Shown piece by piece: positions 59,420 to 64,000 of a DNA stretch of 64,000 nucleotides. Below the pieces are notes generated by a model. The model saw only the letters and a program-made list of their open reading frames with translations. It was not told the DNA's origin and did not search any database. Source of the DNA: Plecoglossus altivelis (Eukaryota > Chordata > Actinopteri > Osmeriformes > Plecoglossidae); contig BROE01000001.1 in the NCBI GenBank assembly GCA_036571765.1, positions 4,663,191-4,727,190 on the forward strand. The letters are read 5' to 3'. A program made the translations under genes and the position numbers. How positions within the stretch are numbered: the stretch's first letter is position 1; each line of letters begins with the position of its first letter.

Positions 59420-60560
59420 TGAGAAGTAAAAAAGATGTCTTGTCATCTGATGTTCACATTTATCAAATGTCTAACACTAATATTCAAGTATAACCCTGTT
59501 TTAGTTATGAAAGATCCTCTAGTCCTGAGCAAACTTGTTTCTGCAACCCCTTGCTGACCCCATTGGTCTGAGTTTGCAATGCACTGGTGAAAGGTGAACT
59601 GCAGTCTATCACTCCTTAGAATGCACATCAGTTGTACAGCAGGATTATGTGACGACGGCTTTAATGAGCACATGCGTTTTAAATTTGAAAGACGTACCGC
59701 CTACGAGGCATAAACTCGCCCATGAAAAAGGAGAACGGGGCGTTTAAGTTTCCTGACAGTGGGATACACTTAAGAGTAACTAGTCAACTGCTCGGTTATA
59801 GTTATCGTCACAGCGCGGTTTGGGGTCAAATTAGGCGCGCACACGCAAATTATGCTCGAACAACTCGCGGTTGAGGTAAAGACGCGCCTAATGCCGAACA
59901 TCACATGTTCTCTGCTGTGATGCGCATGGAAATCACGTTGCTCAAAATGCACAAAGAATATTTTTTCTTTTAAAACAGAAGCAAGACTTGATTTAGGGAG
60001 GCTCTTTAGATTACAGGCTACAACAGAATGATCTGTGTCAGGTGATTGAGAGGGAGAATGGGAGGGGAAGAGGGAGACAGGGAGAGGAAGAGGGAGACAG
60101 GGACAAGGAGACAGGGTGAGGAAGAGGGAGACAAGGAGAGGGGGGCAGGGAGAGGGAGACAGGAAGAGGGAGACAGGGAGAGGGAGACAGGAAGAGGGAG
60201 AGAGGAAGAGGGAGACAGGGAGAGGGAGACAGGGAGAGGGAGACAGGGAGAGAGAGAGACAGTGAGAGGGAGAGGATGACTGGAATAACAGAAAGGGGGC
60301 CTGTAGCCTGTTGGTGGGTTGTTTTCTTTCTGCTATAATTTGATAGTGCTGTCATCCTTCAGTCTACTCTTTAACGTCTCCTGAAGTTTCACACCAGGGT
60401 CACCAGCATAAAGATGGAGACAGATGTTGTCACAGCCACACCATGTCAAATCGTGACATTCCTACTGTATTAGGCTAATCAACGACAAAACTATTATTAC
60501 CGAGGACTATGTTCTAAGTGGGAATATGAAATAGGAATAAACAGTCACCACATTTGCCAA
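59420..60560. other. Intergenic interval between convergent genes
   Basis: No gene supported. It contains a GA-rich tandem repeat at 60049-60275. Confidence 0.5.
60049..60275. repeat. GGGAGACAGGGAGA-type tandem repeat
   Basis: About 225 bp of imperfect 12-18 bp units (AGAGGGAGACAGG), purine-rich on the + strand. Confidence 0.85.
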
Positions 60561-60585
60561 TATTTATATGATATAAGAATAATAT

Positions 60586-60591
60586 TTTATT
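60586..60591 (-). terminator. Poly(A) signal of the mucin-like gene
   Basis: TTTATT on +, AATAAA on minus, about 630 bp after the minus-strand stop at 61220. Confidence 0.45.
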
Positions 60592-61219
60592 TTACTGGTC
60601 AGGGGGTGCAATTTGGTTTACAGCATGCTGTTAAAACACAATGGCCATATGACAATAAATGACCGATTCACAAAAAGAACATGAGTAACCACCACTAATA
60701 CAATCTATTATGAAGACAACTCATAGCAGCATGTTTCAAATGGTTATACTGGCTATGCAAGGCTAGGGAGTCTGTCTGCAATCAAATTAAGTGACGAAAC
60801 TATGCCTTGTGCAACGTTAAAACGTTAGCAATGTTCATTCTCTTCGCGGCTTAAGTTACTCTAGCAGCAGATCATATAGAATTGACACACTATGGAGTAG
60901 CGTGTGTTTATTTCCCCGTACCAGTAAATGTCCACACCATTCAGCCTCACAGCCTCCTGGTGTTGCCTTCGCAAAACATCACGTGAAGAGCATCGGTGAG
61001 AAACCGCCACCGCGCGTGAGACCTTGACATCATTTCTTTTGGATCTGTCTTATGTTCATGTCGAGGATGGATTTGTTCTGCTTCCCTGGTATGTAGGCTT
61101 GGGTCTGGGCTAAAAACTTATGAGACAAGGAGAAGAACAAGAAATGAGGCGGGACAGAATGAGAGGTGGGCAGCAGGATCAGAATTGATCCCAAAACGAC
61201 TCGCGACATAAGATTGACA

Positions 61220-63124
61220 TCAACAGACGTCTGTTAGAAGTTCTGGTTTGTTGACTGATGTTTGATATTGTTCTGTCTTTAAAGATTCACCTACATTCTG
61301 TAAGGCGCTGACTATAGCCTCCTCACTGATCTCCCCAGCGACGACAGTAAACCTCAAGTAGACAACCAGTGGTCCACTATCTGAATATGCGATGGATGAA
61401 ATATAGCTTTCATTCACATTTAAAGTTAATTGCATTATTTTAATTATTTGTTGACCTACCGGAGCGGTTTACCTTTGGCATCTGTGTGTGTGCTGCCATC
61501 TAGTGGTACAGCTTGAGTAGTACTGTAGGTTGTGTCGGACACTGATGGTTTGGGATCAAGAGTTGTGAGCGATGTTGGAGAAGATGAAAAACTAGTTACA
61601 GGTACCCGGGTAAATGTAGTGGTTAGTGGTAATGAGGTAGATGTTGTAGTAGTTAGTAGTGCTGGGGTAGATATAGGACTAGTTAGTGGTGCCATGGTAG
61701 AGTCGGGACTGGTTAATGGTACAAAGGTGGATGGAGAACTAGTTAGTCGTAAGGGGGTAGATGTAGGAGTAGTTATTAGAACCGTGGTTGATGCTGTAGT
61801 AGGAAGTGGTACTGGGATAGATATAGGACTCGTTAGTGGTGCCACAGTAGAGTCAGAACCAGTTAGTGATGTCTTTGTAGAGTCTGAAATAGTTCTTGGT
61901 TTTAGGGTAGATGCTGTTGTAGTTAGTGCTAATGGAGTAGATGTAGGAATAATTAGCGGTGTCATTGTAGAGTCAGAACTAGTTAGTAGTCCCGGGTTGG
62001 ATGGAAAACTAGTTAGTGGTACTGGGGAGGATGTAGGACTAGTTAGTGGTGCCAATGTAGAAACGGGACTAGTTGTTGGTACAGGGGTGGATGTAGGACT
62101 AGTTAGTAGTACTTGGGTGGATGTAGGACTGGTTAGTGGTGCCAAGGTAGAAACAGGACTAGTTATGGGTACAGGAGTGGATGTAGGACTAGTTAGTAGT
62201 ACTTGGGTGGATGTAGGACTAGTTAGTGGTGCCAAGGTAGAAACAAGACTAGTTGATACTGGTGTGGATGTAGGACTACTTAGTGGTGCCAAGGTAGAAA
62301 CAAGACTAGTTGATTCTGGTGTGGATGTAGGACTAGTTAGTGGTGCCAAGGTAGAAACAAGACTAGTTGATACTGGTGTGGATGTAGGACTAGTTAGTGG
62401 TGCCAAGGTAGAAACAGGACTAGTTATTGGCACAGGGGTAAATTTAGGACTAGTAAGTGGTACTGGGGTACTAGCTTCACAAAACAACACAAGAGACTTT
62501 AGTTCAAGATCAACATATTACGGACAGTCATAACAGTTGAACCGAGGAATTTTCTTACATTCTTTGCATGTCGTTTGGTAGTCCGAGCAGCAATCTCCGA
62601 CATTCTGACAACTCTCGTCACAAAAACACAGTATGTTCTTAACTGGGTCATTTCTTGTACAGCTACTGTTAAAGCCTGCACAGCACAGCACAGAAGGCCT
62701 GGCACAGCTACCTGGAAGACAACTGTCAGAATATCAATTATCCAACATCCGATCCGAATATGATTTTTAATGGATCAAATGCTGAAAATCTGTATCGTCT
62801 TCGATATGTATTTAGAAGGAAACAGAAGCAAAGGAGCTGAGTCATGGTTAGACCTACCCTGTGTACTGGATGAGGTGGTGGATAAGGAGGTAGTTGGGTT
62901 GGATGAAGGGGTGGAGGGTGGCACGGACGGTGGGGATGGAGCAGAAGTAAAGGTGGATGTGGCTGTGATACTAGGCTGGGTGGAGGCTGTCGAGGTGTCT
63001 GGGATGACAGCAGGGGTGGAGGAATCCAAGGCAGCTAGATTGAATGGTGGTGTGGTGGAAGTGGGTTGAATGGATGGACGGGTGGAGGAGGTGGTGGTGT
63101 TAAGAAATGGTTCACGGGTGAATT
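61220..63124 (-). CDS. Mucin-like protein with somatomedin-B domain (3' part; 5' exons outside)
   Basis: Four exons read on the minus strand, each starting in phase 1: 63124-62858 (Ser/Thr/Pro-rich), 62711-62559 (somatomedin-B-like cysteine domain), 62474-61473 (334-codon Thr/Ser/Pro tandem repeats), 61380-61220 (last exon, stop at 61220-61222). The cysteine exon reads SCARPSVLCCAGFNSSC, then CFCDESC and GDCCSDYQTTC, the CC...CxCD..C...DCC.DY...C layout of somatomedin-B domains. The repeat exon has PTSTPV and STLAPLTS motifs, expected to be densely O-glycosylated. The last exon (GPLVVYLRFTVVAGEI) is weakly SEA-like and ends VNKPELLTDVC; no membrane anchor follows, so as modelled the protein would be secreted. 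No signal peptide is seen, so upstream exons lie right of 63124. I do not recognise a named orthologue. Confidence 0.65.
62030..62450. repeat. Coding tandem repeats of the mucin-like gene
   Basis: Repeated blocks such as GGACTAGTTAGTGGTGCCAA and GTAGAAACAAGACTAGTTGA on the + strand, in units of about 54-66 bp, nearly identical to each other; they encode Ser/Thr/Pro units of about 18-22 residues. Diverged versions continue to about 61600. Confidence 0.85.
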
Positions 63125-64000
63125 CTGTTAGGCTGAAACTAGGTTGCTTTTTCTCTATGGTAATACACTCAAATGATATTGAACACAAACCCAACTGATT
63201 TTTTAAACTACACACAGTGCTTCTGGAAAATATTCTACAGAAGGATTTTCTTCCATTTATAGACATCGTAAGGATGACGAAAAGGAAATAGGATGTGGCT
63301 TATCTAAATTTGGTTTAACAGCAAAGGATCCAAATACTTGATAATGTATTTGAGTTATACAAAAATGCCAATGGACATTCACAAGTTTCCAGTTAGTGAA
63401 TATCAGGTATTGTAAGTAAATTGATGGCAGTTGTTTTGAATGTTTTTACATGAGAGGTTAAGTCTGAAAAGGTAACATTTTAAGTTATGGAGTCTTACTT
63501 CATTCTAAAAACACATGAAAACAACTTTGCTGAACCTGTGAACTGGCAGATCACAGTAATAAACGTGTCTGTCCATCAACCATAAGGTTGCTCTTGAGGG
63601 TGTGAAGTACAAGATTACTGTATACTTTTCTTTACCATTGTTACTTTAACCAGACTGTTTTGACCATCTACAGAGACCTTTAAACAGGACAAGACATAAT
63701 GATACAGTCGTTCAGGTCCAAGGTTCATCTGATCTTTGAACGATTATGGGGATGAGTTTTCATCCAAATCCTGCACACCCTGAATTTTTCTTCTTTGGTG
63801 TGTACGTATATCAAATAGTGGATCAACATGGTAGTTAAACAGATTAACAATTTAGATCCAGATAACCTTCTAATCGTGATAATATGGGGCTGTCTGTAGC
63901 TAAGATGGGAAAACAAAATTAATATAACTTTAAAGTCCTAAACGTAACTGAAAAAATGTCAAGTAACAGCTGAGAAACCAAGATGTTTTTGATAATCAGA
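63125..64000. other. Upstream intron of the mucin-like gene or intergenic
   Basis: AT-rich, no clear exon. The acceptor CAGCCTAACAG at about 63135-63125 (minus strand) marks the left edge. A longer reading continues to a Met at 63266 without a signal peptide and is less likely. Confidence 0.4.

Noticed and set aside
61532..62533. 333-residue plus-strand frame rich in Val/Gly/Asp
   Set aside because: It is antisense to the mucin-like repeat exon, whose minus-strand reading has correct splice signals and phase-1 junctions.

Overview
The window is nuclear genomic DNA from a teleost fish. The evidence is compact vertebrate genes with GT-AG introns, very abundant (CA)n, (CT)n and (GA)n microsatellites, a teleost-style SINE, the 'b' type of secretoneurin, and a gene set matching the vertebrate PAX3-ACSL3-SCG2-AP1S3 block (human 2q36, from memory). 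There are no bacterial operons, phages or CRISPR arrays. One assembly gap of 211 N lies at 53790-54000.

Layout, left to right. (1) 1-1350: last intron, 36-nt terminal coding exon and 3' UTR of ap1s3 (+), the AP-1 clathrin adaptor sigma-3 subunit. (2) 1630-4490: scg2 (-), secretogranin II with a secretoneurin-b peptide, one coding exon, a short 5' intron and a candidate CRE/TATA promoter; it is tail to tail with ap1s3. (3) 4500-12000: repeat-rich intergenic DNA with no gene I can support. (4) 12020-24260: acsl3 (-), long-chain acyl-CoA synthetase 3, 14 coding exons with a long 3' UTR and a candidate promoter near 24.2 kb. (5) 24.3-29 kb: intergenic, with a SINE-like copy near 28 kb. (6) 29005-29739: intronless RING-finger E3 ligase with two membrane segments (+). 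(7) 34330-56295: pax3 (+), nine exons over 20 kb with a TATA/CCAAT promoter, a 10.3-kb intron 4 and large repeat-bearing introns 7 and 8. (8) 58281-59420: a KCNE-family potassium-channel beta subunit (+). (9) 60586-63124: the 3' part of a mucin-like gene with a somatomedin-B domain (-), whose 5' exons lie to the right.

The genes do not form one pathway; they are an old syntenic neighbourhood compressed into about 60 kb. scg2 and ap1s3 both relate to secretory granules and TGN traffic, acsl3 to fatty-acid activation on ER and lipid droplets, and pax3 to neural crest and muscle-progenitor specification. The non-coding space around and inside pax3 probably holds its enhancers.

Points most worth a second look: a one-base phase conflict between the first two acsl3 coding exons; a pax3 last exon whose conserved tail is out of frame with the best acceptor; a TAGCAG tandem acceptor at pax3 exon 3; a KCNE gene placed beyond pax3 rather than between acsl3 and scg2; a TEAD plus Pbx-Hox motif block in pax3 intron 7; and an 11-bp minisatellite of about 62 units in the same intron. 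Exon coordinates come from reading splice signals, reading phase and homology by eye, so an error of a base is possible at individual junctions.
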